A stretch of DNA of 64,000 bases from Calditrichia bacterium (lineage in GTDB: Bacteria > Calditrichota > Calditrichia > RBG-13-44-9 > J075), in NCBI GenBank assembly GCA_028284905.1, contig JANQQU010000084.1:186001-250000 (forward strand), written 5' to 3'. Made by a program: the position numbers and the translations under genes. How positions within the stretch are numbered: position 1 is the stretch's first letter; the number at the start of each line of letters is the position of its first letter. Below the pieces are notes generated by a model that did not search any database, was not told the DNA's origin, and worked only from the letters and a program-made list of their open reading frames with translations. Positions 53,628-62,028 of this stretch are shown here, in pieces.

Positions 53628-54248
53628 ATGAGTAAGAATTACCTGGTGGGTATTGCCGGAAATATCGGGGTTGGTAAAACAACCGTAACCCAAAAGATTG
53701 CTGACCGGTTGGGCTGGAAACCTTATTTTGAAAGCGTTATCGACAATCCCTATCTAAATGATTTTTATAATGATATGGATCGTTGGAGTTTTAATCTGCA
53801 GATTTATTTTCTCGCGCATCGTTTTCGTTCCCAGAAAGAAATGATCGAGGCTGGCCTCAACGCCATCCAGGATCGCACCATCTATGAAGATGTGGAAATT
53901 TTTGCCAAATCGCTTTACGAGCAAGGTAGCTTAAATGAGCGGGATTACGCCTGCTATCGCGATCTCTTCCACAATATGGTGCCTTACCTGCCAAAGCCGG
54001 ATGTGATTATCTACCTGAAAGCATCTATCGATACATTGCGCCACCGGATTGGCCTGCGCGGCCGGGAATACGAGCAAAGTATCGAGCGTGAATATCTCGA
54101 ATATCTTAACGGTGCATATGATCGTTGGATTGAGCGCGCGAAGAAAGACTTTCACGTTTTGGAAATCGATGCCAACAAGGTAGACTATGTGAATGGAGAT
54201 AATGATCTGGATGAACTCATTGAACGACTTCAGTCCGCTCTCCGCTAA
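53628..54248 (+). CDS. Deoxynucleoside kinase (deoxyadenosine/deoxyguanosine type)
   Basis: This 206-residue enzyme phosphorylates deoxynucleosides for nucleotide salvage. It has the P-loop GNIGVGKTT at about 11-19, the QDRTIYEDVEIFA segment near 83-95 (the DRS/ERS motif with catalytic acid and Arg), and the LID motif RIGLRGREYEQSI near 140-152. Glu at PYFESVIDNPYL matches the substrate-site Glu. GGTGGAG precedes the ATG. The next gene's frame starts inside its last 56 bases. Confidence 0.92.
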   Translation: MSKNYLVGIAGNIGVGKTTVTQKIADRLGWKPYFESVIDNPYLNDFYNDMDRWSFNLQIYFLAHRFRSQKEMIEAGLNAIQDRTIYEDVEIFAKSLYEQGSLNERDYACYRDLFHNMVPYLPKPDVIIYLKASIDTLRHRIGLRGREYEQSIEREYLEYLNGAYDRWIERAKKDFHVLEIDANKVDYVNGDNDLDELIERLQSALR

Positions 54249-55560
54249 ACAACACATTTTATTCATTAACTACTATTTCCCCCCGATGGGTGGTGGTGGT
54301 GTTCAACGGATAACAAAGTTCCTGAAATACCTGGATTATAATCGTTTCGATGTTTCTGTACTAACTGTTCGCCCCAGCTTCTTCTATACTGAAGATACTT
54401 CCCTGACTGCCGAAATTCCTGAAACTGTTAAGATTCTCAGAAGCGAATCCCTCGACCCCTTCCGGTTGATGTATCTTTTCCGGAAACTCTTTCGCCGCCC
54501 TTCTTCAAATAGAGAAAACGATCTTCGCTATGAAAGTAGTGGACGTGCCCGAAAATTGGCAATGTCTATATTTGTTCCGGATTCACGAGTGATGTGGTTG
54601 CCATTTGCAATATGGAAGTTATGGCGTTGGCAGCGATATAATAAAGTGCATTGCCTGGTTGCCAGTATGCCTCCGTTTACTGCCGGCTTAATTGGCATTT
54701 TAGCCCGTCGTCTACTAAAAATTCCGGCGATTCTGGATTTTCGGGATGCCTGGACAGATAATCCCTATCTGCCGCCGATAAGCAAAGTGCATGGCTTTTT
54801 TAATCAGAAGCTGGAGCGATATTGTCTGCGACATGGGGATGGATTTATTTTTGTTAACCCCGCCTTGCAAAAATATTATCAGGAAAAATACCCGCAGCTT
54901 GCTAATCGGCAGGTTCACATGATACGAAATGGCTATGATAAAGCTGATTTTCCCCGGGGAATATCTGCGAAAAAGAGTGGAGAACCCTTCGAACTGGGAA
55001 TAATGGGGACTATTTACTCCCAGGGCAATCGTCCCCTTTCTTTAATTACGGCTATCAGCGAATTACTGAAGACGCATTCTGGATTGAAAGAACGATTCCG
55101 TTTGACATTCCTGGGAAAATGGGCGCCGGAATTTGCAGAATGGGTGGCGCAGCAGGGGATTGAAGGCATCGTTAAATTTTTGCCTTATTTACCCCATCGG
55201 GATGCATTAAAGCGTGCAGCGGAATTTGATGCGTTGGCACTGTCAATTGAAAGTGAACTGCCAGGTAGTGTTGCCGTAACGCCGGGAAGAATTTATGAAT
55301 ACCTGGGATTACGAAAACCGATTCTCGCCATGTGTCACCCCGAAAGTGATTTGGCTTTCCTGGTCAAAACTGCGAATGCCGGTGAGGTTGTTGCTTATCA
55401 AGATACCGCTAGTATTAAAAAAGTATTGAATGGATGGATAAAGAATCGGGCAAATATTACGGGGCAATATCAATTCACCGGCATTGACGAGTATGAACGC
55501 TCTCATCAAGCCGGCGAGTTAATGAATTTCCTTGGAAAGTTTTATAAGAAGCAAGGATAA
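54193..55560 (+). CDS. Glycosyltransferase, GT4-like
   Basis: This protein of up to 455 residues has the GT-B layout of family 4 glycosyltransferases: INYYFPPMGGGGVQRITKFLKYL near the start, a donor-binding C-terminal half with GIMGTIYSQGNRPL and a late GRIYEYLGLRKPILAM, the E-x7-E-like region. It probably adds a sugar to a surface glycan or lipid. The start is uncertain: ATG at 54193, ATG at 54211 or TTG at 54220 are in frame, and all lie inside the kinase gene, so the two overlap by roughly 30-56 bases. It converges with the CarH-like gene with a two-base gap. Confidence 0.85.
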   Translation: MEIMIWMNSLNDFSPLSAKQHILFINYYFPPMGGGGVQRITKFLKYLDYNRFDVSVLTVRPSFFYTEDTSLTAEIPETVKILRSESLDPFRLMYLFRKLFRRPSSNRENDLRYESSGRARKLAMSIFVPDSRVMWLPFAIWKLWRWQRYNKVHCLVASMPPFTAGLIGILARRLLKIPAILDFRDAWTDNPYLPPISKVHGFFNQKLERYCLRHGDGFIFVNPALQKYYQEKYPQLANRQVHMIRNGYDKADFPRGISAKKSGEPFELGIMGTIYSQGNRPLSLITAISELLKTHSGLKERFRLTFLGKWAPEFAEWVAQQGIEGIVKFLPYLPHRDALKRAAEFDALALSIESELPGSVAVTPGRIYEYLGLRKPILAMCHPESDLAFLVKTANAGEVVAYQDTASIKKVLNGWIKNRANITGQYQFTGIDEYERSHQAGELMNFLGKFYKKQG

Positions 55561-55562
55561 AT

Positions 55563-56432
55563 CTAGTAGTTATGAACATCCTGGAAAGTGAACAGCTGTT
55601 TTACCACTGCGGGATGATTCACTTCTACCAAGCCAAATCCCTGACCACCAATGTAGACATCAACGTTATAGGATTTGCAAATATCGCAAATTTCCTTAAA
55701 TTCTTGCTGAAAAGTTTCAACATCTTCCACCACAGTGCTAGAAATATACAATCGTTTTAGTTTATGCTTTTTAAAAACTTTATCGATGTCATCCAGTAAT
55801 GTTTTTTGGCCGCTGTAGAAGATCTGAAATCCCCGGGCTTCTAATATATGATCTACCATCTTAAGCGCAATATCATGTAGTTCGTTAGAAAGGTTCAGGC
55901 AGATAATATTACCGATTTTTTTCCTTGGCACCCGAATGATACCCTGCAAACGAATGATGCTGTCCCGGATAGTCTGAGAAGCGAAATGTTCTTCGGCAAT
56001 CGACATCTGTCCCTGGTTCCAGTAGCTGCCAACGTCATACATTATCGGTGTAATTAGTTCATCATAGATTCGATGAAGCGGGTACTGGCCCAGATACAAA
56101 CCATTTAGCACTTGCTGAACCCGGTTGCGCTCGCAGGCAACAGCATTTTTTAGAACGTAATTGCGTAAATAGTCAAAATCACCGCGGATAATGTAATGAC
56201 TGATTTTAAGGTCTGTAGTATCTTCGAGCGGAAAAAGGTTTACCTTGGAAGCTTTCTTTTTATTTTTCTCGAGGAAGTGGGAAAGGTGCTCCATCATAAA
56301 TTTGCGGTGCCCGCCGGCAGTCTTTATACACTCAAGTTTACCTTCATCTGTCCACCGCTTAATGCTGGAGACATTCACACCAAGAATTTTGGCAGCTTCC
56401 TGGCTATTAAAATACTGAAGAGTCTCTTTCAT
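55563..56432 (-). CDS. CarH/LitR-like MerR regulator with B12-binding photoreceptor domain
   Basis: This 289-residue repressor has a MerR-type helix-turn-helix (NSQEAAKILGVNVSSIKRW, TAGGHRKF) at 9-44. The four-helix part has the W-x9-EH motif that caps the upper face of the cobalamin: W138, E148, H149. The Rossmann part has NELHDIALKM with H186 as the probable lower axial ligand; the usual following Gly is Ala here. In CarH, adenosylcobalamin keeps a tetramer on DNA in the dark and light breaks it. Retention of all key residues suggests the same here. It is divergent from the carotenoid operon. AAGGAG precedes the ATG. Confidence 0.9.
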   Translation of the reverse strand: MKETLQYFNSQEAAKILGVNVSSIKRWTDEGKLECIKTAGGHRKFMMEHLSHFLEKNKKKASKVNLFPLEDTTDLKISHYIIRGDFDYLRNYVLKNAVACERNRVQQVLNGLYLGQYPLHRIYDELITPIMYDVGSYWNQGQMSIAEEHFASQTIRDSIIRLQGIIRVPRKKIGNIICLNLSNELHDIALKMVDHILEARGFQIFYSGQKTLLDDIDKVFKKHKLKRLYISSTVVEDVETFQQEFKEICDICKSYNVDVYIGGQGFGLVEVNHPAVVKQLFTFQDVHNY

Positions 56433-56466
56433 TTTATCTCCTTGGAAACAAAAAATTCACTAACAA

Positions 56467-56490
56467 AGATACGTTTTGATTTACGTATCT
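56467..56490. promoter_or_regulatory. Palindrome at the start site of the CarH-like gene
   Basis: AGATACGT and ACGTATCT, eight bases apart, form a perfect inverted repeat. It lies directly downstream of the minus-strand -10 hexamer, covering the expected transcription start, a position suited to repression of the regulator gene. Confidence 0.65.
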
Positions 56491-56495
56491 GCAGC

Positions 56496-56524
56496 AATAT
56501 AACGCCTAAAACGTGCAATGTCAA
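56496..56524 (-). promoter_or_regulatory. Promoter of the CarH-like regulator gene
   Basis: On the minus strand TTGACA (56524-56519) is followed after exactly 17 bases by TATATT (56501-56496), a near-consensus sigma-70 promoter. It faces away from a second promoter with the same two hexamers at 56555-56583. Confidence 0.8.
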
Positions 56525-56530
56525 CATAAA

Positions 56531-56602
56531 TGAGCGATATGAGCGATTTATTTCTTGACAAATATTTTTTGAGCGATTATATTAAAAACGCTCAAAACGC
56601 TC
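56531..56602. promoter_or_regulatory. Five GAGCG-containing operator half-sites
   Basis: ATGAGCGAT occurs twice in tandem (56530-56547) between the two -35 hexamers, once more as TTGAGCGAT (56569-56577) inside the forward spacer, and twice inverted at the forward start site (ACGCTC at 56588-56593 and 56597-56602). Tandem copies repeat every nine bases. This is the likely binding region of the MerR/CarH-like regulator. Confidence 0.7.
56555..56583 (+). promoter_or_regulatory. Promoter of the carotenoid operon
   Basis: TTGACA (56555-56560), 17-base spacer, TATATT (56578-56583): a near-perfect sigma-70 promoter. The spacer includes one GAGCGAT site, so a bound repressor would block polymerase. 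The start site near 56590 lies upstream of the cyclase ATG at 56626. Confidence 0.85.
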
Positions 56603-56625
56603 TTTTTTGGAGAATAGAAAAATTT

Positions 56626-57300
56626 ATGAATGCCGAATATCTCATTTTTAACATTGTTGTCGCCGCAGGGCCAATCGCCTGTAGCTTTGAAAAGCGTGTC
56701 TACTTCTTTAAGCGCTGGCACCAGGCTGTTGCAGCAGTGTTAATCGTCGCTGTCCCATTTATAATCTGGGATGCTTTGGTGACCGGCAGTCATTGGTGGT
56801 TTAATGAGCGTTTTATATCAGGTGTTTACATTGCCGGCCTTCCCCTGGGAGAGTGGCTTTTCTTTCTAACGGTGCCATTCGCATGCCTTTTCGTTTGGGA
56901 AGTATTGAATTTGGAAACAGAGCGATTAGATAGAGAAATTACTTTGAATGCATTTATATGGGTAGCTGTCGCTTCACTTGTTGGCACTGTCTGCCTGGCT
57001 CTCGGAAAACATTATACCATGCTGGTTGCTTATGCCTTGGCCTTGATACCGATTGTGGATAAGATTTTGAAAACCGGTATACTGAAAAGATCTCTTACCT
57101 ATATTTTTCTGCTAATCTCCACAGGTCTAATGCTGATTTTTAACGGATATCTAACTGCCCGCCCGGTGGTGTTATACAATGCTGACTATCAACTGGACTG
57201 GCGAGTCTTTACTATTCCTGTGGAAGACTTTGGCTATGGATATGCCTTATTGCTACTGACGCTGATGTTATACGAATACCTGAAGCGGAGGGCAATATGA
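56626..57300 (+). CDS. Lycopene cyclase (CrtYcd/CarR-type membrane cyclase, two fused domains)
   Basis: This 224-residue membrane protein has about seven helices and two copies of the lycopene cyclase domain. Domain one has FIIWDALVTGSHWWFNE and LPLGEWLFFLTVPFA; domain two has RPVVLYNADY and VFTIPVEDFGYGYALLLL. It should cyclise one or both ends of lycopene. The first copy of the PxEE/PxED motif reads PLGE, a Gly where Glu is usual; the second, PVED, is intact. I start at ATG 56626 because the promoter's -10 lies inside the longer frame. GGAG lies 13 bases upstream. It overlaps the next gene by four bases. Confidence 0.87.
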   Translation: MNAEYLIFNIVVAAGPIACSFEKRVYFFKRWHQAVAAVLIVAVPFIIWDALVTGSHWWFNERFISGVYIAGLPLGEWLFFLTVPFACLFVWEVLNLETERLDREITLNAFIWVAVASLVGTVCLALGKHYTMLVAYALALIPIVDKILKTGILKRSLTYIFLLISTGLMLIFNGYLTARPVVLYNADYQLDWRVFTIPVEDFGYGYALLLLTLMLYEYLKRRAI

Positions 57301-58820
57301 GTCGTAAATATGTACCGGTCATCGGTGCAGGACTAGGCGGCTTAAGCGCTGCGATCCACTTGAAAGCCCGCGGATATGAGACAGAGATTTTCGAAAGAAA
57401 CGCGCTTACCGGTGGCAAAATGAGCGAGTGGCAGGTAGACGGTTATCGTTTTGATACCGGCCCGTCACTATTAACGATGCCGGAAGTAATCGATGAACTG
57501 TTCGCTGCAGCCGGAAAAGACCGACGCGATTATCTGGAGTTCGCCCCGGTTGCTCCCGTCTGCCGCTATTTCTGGCCGGATGGCGGTATGCTGGATGCCA
57601 GTACCGATATGGAAGAAATGATTGCTGCAATAGCAAAAATTTCTCCCCGGGACGCAGCTAACTATCCGGCTTTTATGAGTTATTGCCAACGTATTCACGA
57701 CCTCACAGCAGAAATATTTTTACATACGCCGATTCATGAATGGCGGAAAGTAATGAAGAAGAAATTTCTACCTTCCCTGTTTAATCTACATCGGATTGAC
57801 CCTTTGCGCAATATGCATAACGGCGTCCGGCGTTTTTTCTCCGATCCGAGAATCGTGCAACTGTTTGATCGGTTTGCCACATATAATGGTTCCAGCCCCT
57901 ATTTAGCACCAGCGACCCTGAACATTATTCCTTATGTCGAACATGGGCTGGGAGGATATTATATTCGGGGTGGAATGTATCGCCTGGCAGAAGCCTTAAC
58001 CCGCCTGGCAGAAGAAATGGGGATAAGGATTCACACCAATACAGAAGTTACCCAGATAATCGTTCGTGACAACCACGTGAAGGGGCTGGTCGTTAATGAT
58101 GAGTTCATTAACAGTTCTCAGATTGTCTGTAATGGTGATGTGGTTACTTCTTTTGACAAATTGATTACCGGATACCCACGGAAAAAAGCCCGGTTAAATC
58201 GCCTGGAACCCTCGCTTTCCGGTATGGTTTTTATGTGGGGGGTAGAAAGGGAATCTTCACAGCTCGCCCATCACAATATTTTCTTTTCAAGTGATTATAA
58301 AAAAGAATTTCAGCAAATTTTTGAAGAGCGCCGGGCACCGGATGATCCTACGGTATATGTCGCAATAACTGCCCGAACAGACGCGACTCATGCACCAGCC
58401 GGCTGCGAAAATTGGTTTGTGCTCCTGAATATGCCCTATTTACAACCGGGGCAGGACTGGCCCGCTATGGTCAAGAAAATGCGGGAAGCGGTAATCAGCA
58501 AATTGCTAAAGTCCGGCATTGATCTTCGTGGGAAGATATCTTTGGAAAAGGTATTGACCCCAGAAGATTTTTATCAGCTTTATGGTAGTAATCGTGGCAG
58601 CATTTACGGTATATCTTCGAACGGGAAAAGCAATGCCTTTTTGCGTCCGGCCAATCGCAGCCGTGAAATCGAAGGCGTTTATTTTGCCGGGGGATCTACA
58701 CATCCCGGTGGCGGTATTCCCCTGGTGTTGTTATCAGGAAAAATGACCGCAGCGCTTTTAGATGAGCGGGAGAGGAATACCACTGAACAAACAAAAACTT
58801 ATGAAAGACAAATAATATAA
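57297..58820 (+). CDS. CrtI-family carotenoid desaturase, CrtD-like
   Basis: This 507-residue FAD enzyme has the dinucleotide fold VIGAGLGGLSAAIHLKARG at the N-terminus and the C-terminal FAD motif FAGGSTHPGGGIPLVLLSG. The middle reads TYNGSSPYLAPATLNIIPYVEH and GGMYRLAEAL, closer to CrtD-like 1'-hydroxycarotenoid 3',4'-desaturases than to phytoene desaturases, whose matching segment (GGSPFR.PS.YLMIPYLE) is in the next gene. It would act on the open end after CruF hydration. The ATG overlaps the cyclase stop by four bases and GGAGG lies upstream. Family certain, sub-role likely. Confidence 0.86.
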   Translation: MSRKYVPVIGAGLGGLSAAIHLKARGYETEIFERNALTGGKMSEWQVDGYRFDTGPSLLTMPEVIDELFAAAGKDRRDYLEFAPVAPVCRYFWPDGGMLDASTDMEEMIAAIAKISPRDAANYPAFMSYCQRIHDLTAEIFLHTPIHEWRKVMKKKFLPSLFNLHRIDPLRNMHNGVRRFFSDPRIVQLFDRFATYNGSSPYLAPATLNIIPYVEHGLGGYYIRGGMYRLAEALTRLAEEMGIRIHTNTEVTQIIVRDNHVKGLVVNDEFINSSQIVCNGDVVTSFDKLITGYPRKKARLNRLEPSLSGMVFMWGVERESSQLAHHNIFFSSDYKKEFQQIFEERRAPDDPTVYVAITARTDATHAPAGCENWFVLLNMPYLQPGQDWPAMVKKMREAVISKLLKSGIDLRGKISLEKVLTPEDFYQLYGSNRGSIYGISSNGKSNAFLRPANRSREIEGVYFAGGSTHPGGGIPLVLLSGKMTAALLDERERNTTEQTKTYERQII

Positions 58821-58843
58821 ATTCAAAAGTAGAGGACCTAATT

Positions 58844-60358
58844 ATGAAAAAGGCAATCGTCATTGGGGCAGGCTTTGGCGGCCTGGCAGCAGCAATTCGT
58901 TTACAGGCACAAGGACTGCAGGTAACATTAATCGAAAAAAATGAAAAACTTGGTGGCCACGCATATCAGATCAAAAAAGATGGTTACACCTTTGATATGG
59001 GACCATCCCTGGTAACAGCCCCGGATATCATTCAGGATGTATTTCAATCCGCAGGCAAGAACATGGAAGATTATCTGGATTTAATCTATCTCGATCCTTT
59101 CTATCGCATATTTTACCATGATGGCACTCATCTCGACTACACCGGCGATAGTGACGAAATGAAAGCACAAATGGCCAAGTTTGACAAAAAGGACGCGGCC
59201 AATTACGACCGTTTTATGGATTATATCGAAAAGATTTACAACGCCGTTATCTTAGATGGTTTAGGCGCCCGTCCCTTTGGATTCGGCACATTATTCGAAT
59301 TTTTGCCCCGGGCAATTCGACTCAAGGCGCTGCAGCCAGCCTATTCAGTTGTAAAGAAATTTTTCCGGGATCCCAAGAATCGTTTCGCCTTTTCCTTTCA
59401 CCCATTGTTTATCGGGGGCAGCCCGTTCCGCTCTCCTTCAGTGTATTTAATGATTCCTTATCTGGAAAAGCATGGTGGTGTTTGGTTTACCAAGGGCGGT
59501 ATGTATAGCGTCGTAGAAGCTTTCGAGAAAGTTTTTCGTGAGATTGGCGGCACCGTTTTAACAAATTGTGAAGCCTCGGAAATTGCCGTTGAAGACCGGC
59601 GCGTCACTGGCGTTATTGCCAATGGTGAATATCATAAAGCAGATGTTGTGGTCTCAAACGGGCATTTTGCACACACTTACATGGAATTAATTAAACCGGA
59701 GCATCGCCGGAAGTGGACCGACCGTCGGGTGAAAAAACTTGCTTACGGGATGAGCACATTCCTGATTTATCTCGGCGTTAAAAAGCAGTATCCCCGCTTG
59801 CTGCATCACACGTTGATTTTATCCGAACGCTATAAAACTTTAGTGAAAGACATATTCGACCGGAAAATTCTGGCGGATGATTTCTCGATGTATCTCCACG
59901 TGCCAACCCGCACCGATGCGGACATGGCCCCTCCGGGATGTGAGAGCATGTATATCCTCGTGCCGGTGCCGAATCTTGATGCTGATATTGATTGGGACGA
60001 GATGGCCCAACCTTATGCAGACAAGATCATTGACTTTCTCGAAAAAGATTTTGGAATGGAAGATCTACGGGAAAATATCGAAGTGCTGGAATTGTTTACC
60101 CCGGAAGATTTCAAACATCAACGAAACAATTATATTGGTAGCGCCTGGGGGGTCGAACCGAAGATGACCCAAACAGCCAGCTTCCGCCCCGGTAATCGCA
60201 GTGAAGATATTCAGGGACTGTATCTGGTTGGCGCCAGCACCCATCCCGGTGCCGGTGTACCCGGCGTGTTGTTAACAGCACAAGCTACCGAAAAAGCTAT
60301 AATGGAAGATTTGGGAGAGATTGTTAAATCACCTGAAAGCGAACTTATATCTGTATAA
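58844..60358 (+). CDS. crtI: Phytoene desaturase
   Basis: This 504-residue enzyme converts phytoene stepwise to lycopene with FAD. The N-terminal fold is VIGAGFGGLAAAIRLQAQG; DMGPSLVTAPD follows near 50; the family-specific LFIGGSPFRSPSVYLMIPYLE lies near 190-210 with GGVWFTKGGMYSVVEAF after it; and the C-terminal FAD motif is LVGASTHPGAGVPGVLLTAQ (near 465-484). It is the canonical CrtI of the pair of desaturases in this operon. AGAGGA lies upstream of the ATG. Followed after 13 bases by phytoene synthase. Confidence 0.92.
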   Translation: MKKAIVIGAGFGGLAAAIRLQAQGLQVTLIEKNEKLGGHAYQIKKDGYTFDMGPSLVTAPDIIQDVFQSAGKNMEDYLDLIYLDPFYRIFYHDGTHLDYTGDSDEMKAQMAKFDKKDAANYDRFMDYIEKIYNAVILDGLGARPFGFGTLFEFLPRAIRLKALQPAYSVVKKFFRDPKNRFAFSFHPLFIGGSPFRSPSVYLMIPYLEKHGGVWFTKGGMYSVVEAFEKVFREIGGTVLTNCEASEIAVEDRRVTGVIANGEYHKADVVVSNGHFAHTYMELIKPEHRRKWTDRRVKKLAYGMSTFLIYLGVKKQYPRLLHHTLILSERYKTLVKDIFDRKILADDFSMYLHVPTRTDADMAPPGCESMYILVPVPNLDADIDWDEMAQPYADKIIDFLEKDFGMEDLRENIEVLELFTPEDFKHQRNNYIGSAWGVEPKMTQTASFRPGNRSEDIQGLYLVGASTHPGAGVPGVLLTAQATEKAIMEDLGEIVKSPESELISV

Positions 60359-60371
60359 AAAGGAGTTTCAC

Positions 60372-61298
60372 TTGAACTTATTGAAAAATCAGTCCGATCG
60401 TATTGCTTTTGAGCATGCCCGTTGTTTAACAGCGCACTTCTCGAAAAGTTTTTATGTATCTGCCCGCCTGCTGCCAAAAGATAGACGTTGGGCGACTTAT
60501 GCACTATATGGCTTTTGCCGATATGCGGATAATCTTGTTGATAATCCCCGTAATCGCAGCAAGGAAGAATTGCTTGCGGAAATCAAGCATATCAGCGAGG
60601 AAATACGCATTGCTTATCGTACCGGCGAGTCCGAACATCCGGTAATCCACCCGTTTATTCTCGTGGCAAAAAAATATGACATCCCGATGGAGTATCCCCT
60701 GGATCTCCTGAAAGGTGTGGAGATGGACCTTACGTTGAAGCGTTATGAGACCTTCGAAGATCTTTACGTTTTCTGTTACCGGGTGGCCGGTGTTGTTGGA
60801 TTGATGATGACGCATTTATTAGGCTTTAAATCCGATTTAGCATTCCAACATGCGGAAGAGTTGGGAATCGCTATGCAGATGACGAATATTCTCCGTGATG
60901 TTCAGGAAGATAAAGAGATGGGACGCATCTACCTGCCTCTGGAAGATCTGCGGGAATATGGATTAACCGAGGCTGATATCATCCATGAAAAGATGTCGCC
61001 GCAGATGCGAAAAATGATGAAATTCCAGGTTCAGCGTGCCCATAAATATTATGACCTGGCGAATTTCGGTATTCCAATGCTGGAACGTAAATCGCAATTT
61101 GCGATCTATGCCGCCAGTAAAATTTATCGTGGCATCCTCATGAAGATTGAGGCACGGAATTATAATCCGTTTATGGGTCGAGTATTCGTCACCCAAAAGA
61201 AAAAGCTGAGCATCCTGCTGCAGGAGATTTTCCGGACGCGTATTTTTCCGATGCCGGAAAGAAATTTTTTCAACTCTTACGAAATCGTCAATGATTAA
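60372..61298 (+). CDS. crtB: Phytoene synthase
   Basis: This enzyme of about 308 residues joins two geranylgeranyl diphosphates into phytoene, the first committed carotenoid step. The start is TTG at 60372, six bases after AGGAG; the longer frame from 60321 runs into the crtI gene and lacks a ribosome site. The two Asp-rich magnesium sites are present: YADNLVDNPR and NILRDVQEDKEMGRIYLP. SKSFYVSARLLP at the N-terminus is typical. The C-terminus overlaps the acyltransferase start by eight bases. Confidence 0.95.
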   Translation: MNLLKNQSDRIAFEHARCLTAHFSKSFYVSARLLPKDRRWATYALYGFCRYADNLVDNPRNRSKEELLAEIKHISEEIRIAYRTGESEHPVIHPFILVAKKYDIPMEYPLDLLKGVEMDLTLKRYETFEDLYVFCYRVAGVVGLMMTHLLGFKSDLAFQHAEELGIAMQMTNILRDVQEDKEMGRIYLPLEDLREYGLTEADIIHEKMSPQMRKMMKFQVQRAHKYYDLANFGIPMLERKSQFAIYAASKIYRGILMKIEARNYNPFMGRVFVTQKKKLSILLQEIFRTRIFPMPERNFFNSYEIVND

Positions 61299-62010
61299 AG
61301 CCCGGCATGCAAAATGGGCAGAAGCCCTGTTCGATGTATACGTGATGCGCCTGATGAAACGACAATTCCATCGTTTTCATCTGTTTGGCGAAATTCCCCG
61401 GATAGAAAGCACACTGCCGCTTTTGCTGGTGCCAAATCATGCTTCCTGGTGGGATGGTTTTTTCGTGCACCTGCTCAACCGGCAGCTGTTTCAACGCCGG
61501 CCATACATTATGATGCTTGAAAGTGAATTAAGAAAGTATCATTTCTTCTCCCGGGTCGGCGCATTCAGTATTGATCCGGGGAACGCCAAGAAAACACTGG
61601 CATCGTTGCAGTATGCAGTATCAGTAATGAAAAATGAGCAAAATAAACCGCCGCTAATATGTCTTTTCCCCCAGGGGGAACTGGCGCCATGGGGAAAACG
61701 TCCCCTGGATTTTAAAAGCGGGATAGAATGGCTCATTCGGAAATACGATGGTAAAGTAAACGTGTTACCGGTAGGAATCCGATCTGAATATCGTGGCAAA
61801 CAACATGCGGAAGTCTTTTTCATGTTTGGCAAAAATCAGATCCTGGATAAGCTGAATTTTCCCGGTATGCCTGCGTTGGCGTCTCAGTTGGAATTTTTGC
61901 TGGAGGATATTCAACTGCGAATTCAGTACCGGGAAGACGGCATCGACCTGCTGAATGCGGATTTGAGCGCATTTGCAGAAACTAAGTTGAATGAATCGAT
62001 AATTACGTAA
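61291..62010 (+). CDS. PlsC-type acyltransferase, probably carotenoid glycoside acyltransferase
   Basis: This 239-residue protein has the acyltransferase motifs of the PlsC family: NHASWWDG with H50 and D55 (the HX4D site), and FPQGELAPWG at about 125-134. It lies inside the carotenoid operon, overlapping crtB by eight bases and followed after 18 bases by a glycosyltransferase. In staphyloxanthin synthesis (CrtO) and in green sulfur bacteria (CruD), an acyltransferase esterifies a sugar already bound to the carotenoid. The same role is inferred here; a plain lysophospholipid acyltransferase is the alternative. Confidence 0.83.
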   Translation: MIKARHAKWAEALFDVYVMRLMKRQFHRFHLFGEIPRIESTLPLLLVPNHASWWDGFFVHLLNRQLFQRRPYIMMLESELRKYHFFSRVGAFSIDPGNAKKTLASLQYAVSVMKNEQNKPPLICLFPQGELAPWGKRPLDFKSGIEWLIRKYDGKVNVLPVGIRSEYRGKQHAEVFFMFGKNQILDKLNFPGMPALASQLEFLLEDIQLRIQYREDGIDLLNADLSAFAETKLNESIIT

Positions 62011-62028
62011 CGATTAAAAGTATCTGAA

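Noticed and set aside
56530-56625. Longer N-terminus for the lycopene cyclase
   Set aside because: This stretch contains the operon's -35 and -10 hexamers and operator sites, and the extra 32 residues do not match the cyclase family.
60321-60371. Extended N-terminus of phytoene synthase
   Set aside because: It would overlap crtI and translate the ribosome site AGGAG; the TTG at 60372 fits better.
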